NCBI GenBank assembly: GCA_003248755.1
Contig: QFQW01000129.1
Span: 1-6,778 of the forward strand
Source of the DNA: Chryseobacterium sp.
GTDB lineage: Bacteria; Bacteroidota; Bacteroidia; Flavobacteriales; Weeksellaceae
DNA: 6,778 nucleotides
Reading direction: 5' to 3'
Shown: positions 6,628-6,778 of the stretch, in pieces
Numbering within the stretch: the stretch's first letter is position 1
How the letters are laid out: each line of letters starts with the position of its first letter
Translations under genes and position numbers: made by a program
The notes under the pieces: model-generated
The model's input: only the letters and a program-made list of their open reading frames with translations
Told to the model about the DNA's origin: nothing
The model's database searches: none

Positions 6628-6673
6628 TGTCTATATATAGATTTACAAATAATATTTGAAAGTTGAATTGAAC

Positions 6674-6760
6674 GCAGCCCGACTTGAACGGAGCTCATTT
6701 TTTGTGGCTGGAAAAGCAAAGGCAAAAAAATAGCGGGAGTGAAAGGCGGAAATAGCTGCC
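6674..6760 (+). other. Structured intergenic element with nested complementary arms (candidate repeat or RNA)
   Basis: Outer arms GCAGC (6674-6678) and GCTGC (6755-6759) pair perfectly. Inside them CCG (6679-6681) can pair with CGG (6734-6736) or, alternatively, with the local CGG at 6689-6691. A central hairpin is formed by ATTTTTTG (6697-6704) with CAAAAAAAT (6723-6731), apart from one extra A, topped by GCT (6707-6709) with AGC (6715-6717). The 3' half (6733-6753) is a purine-rich stretch, GCGGGAGTGAAAGGCGGAAAT, predicted largely unpaired. The base composition differs sharply from the AT-rich flanks. I remember closely similar ends (GCAGCCCGACTTGA at one end, a GGCGGAAATAGCTGCC-like end at the other) recurring between genes in Flavobacteriia with a variable central hairpin. 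That is memory, not a search. The strand is given for the orientation described, not for proven transcription. Confidence 0.45.
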
Positions 6761-6778
6761 CAAATTTTACTAATTAAT

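Larger units (their letters stand above)
6391..6778. other. Gene-free tail of 388 nt upstream of gldD
   Basis: No credible coding frame is present on either strand: frames are broken by frequent stops and none shows a recognisable protein. The first 160 nt are plain AT-rich sequence that probably holds the gldD promoter. The rest contains a pair of inverted REP-like units (6552-6627) and a longer element with nested complementarity (6674-6760), listed separately. The next gene lies beyond the right edge. Confidence 0.7.

Noticed and set aside
6653..6733. Short open frame running into the structured element and ending at TAG 6731-6733
   Set aside because: It has no ATG start and fewer than 30 codons, and its boundaries do not match the paired arms, so I treat it as chance.

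Overview
The window is AT-rich bacterial DNA that reads as a member of the Flavobacteriia (Bacteroidota), most likely the Chryseobacterium/Epilithonimonas side of the Weeksellaceae. The grounds are a recognisable gliding-motility lipoprotein gene (gldD), flavobacterial-style SurA/PpiC chaperones, -7 promoter elements of the form TAnnTTTG instead of strong Shine-Dalgarno sites, and intergenic repeat types that I remember from that group. The genus is an inference; the Flavobacteriia assignment is much firmer.

Layout. Two genes run rightward at the left end: a zinc-dependent metallo-beta-lactamase-fold hydrolase of the UlaG/NAPE-PLD type, whose 5' end is cut by the window edge, and a small unrecognised protein of 102 aa. 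They meet a leftward block of four genes at a strong bidirectional terminator (1388-1420). Read in their own direction, the leftward genes are gldD (6390 to 5833), a PfkB/ribokinase-family kinase (5690 to 4770), a 610-aa exported PpiC-type chaperone with degenerate parvulin domains (4713 to 2881), and a SurA-type periplasmic chaperone/prolyl isomerase (2814 to 1438). Gaps of 142, 56 and 66 nt would allow partial co-transcription. A promoter-like -7 box lies directly before the surA-type gene and another before gldD.

How the genes fit together. Three of the four leftward genes encode envelope proteins: a lipoprotein linked to gliding and type IX secretion, and two periplasmic folding factors. 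This strand is therefore plausibly an outer-membrane biogenesis and secretion neighbourhood with a cytoplasmic sugar/nucleoside-type kinase inserted. The joint function is inferred from adjacency only.

Non-coding DNA. The most unusual material lies outside genes. The gldD-pfkB gap carries degenerate 7-nt periodic GAAG-type repeats and a hairpin followed by T-runs that faces against the flanking genes. The 388-nt tail right of gldD contains no gene. It holds a pair of 23-nt REP-like units in inverted orientation (6552-6627) and, near the edge, an approximately 87-nt element with nested complementarity (6674-6760) that looks like a recurrent structured intergenic element. I see no tRNA, rRNA, CRISPR array, insertion sequence or phage gene. 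I found no clearly novel multi-gene system; the structured element at 6674-6760 is the best candidate for something undescribed.
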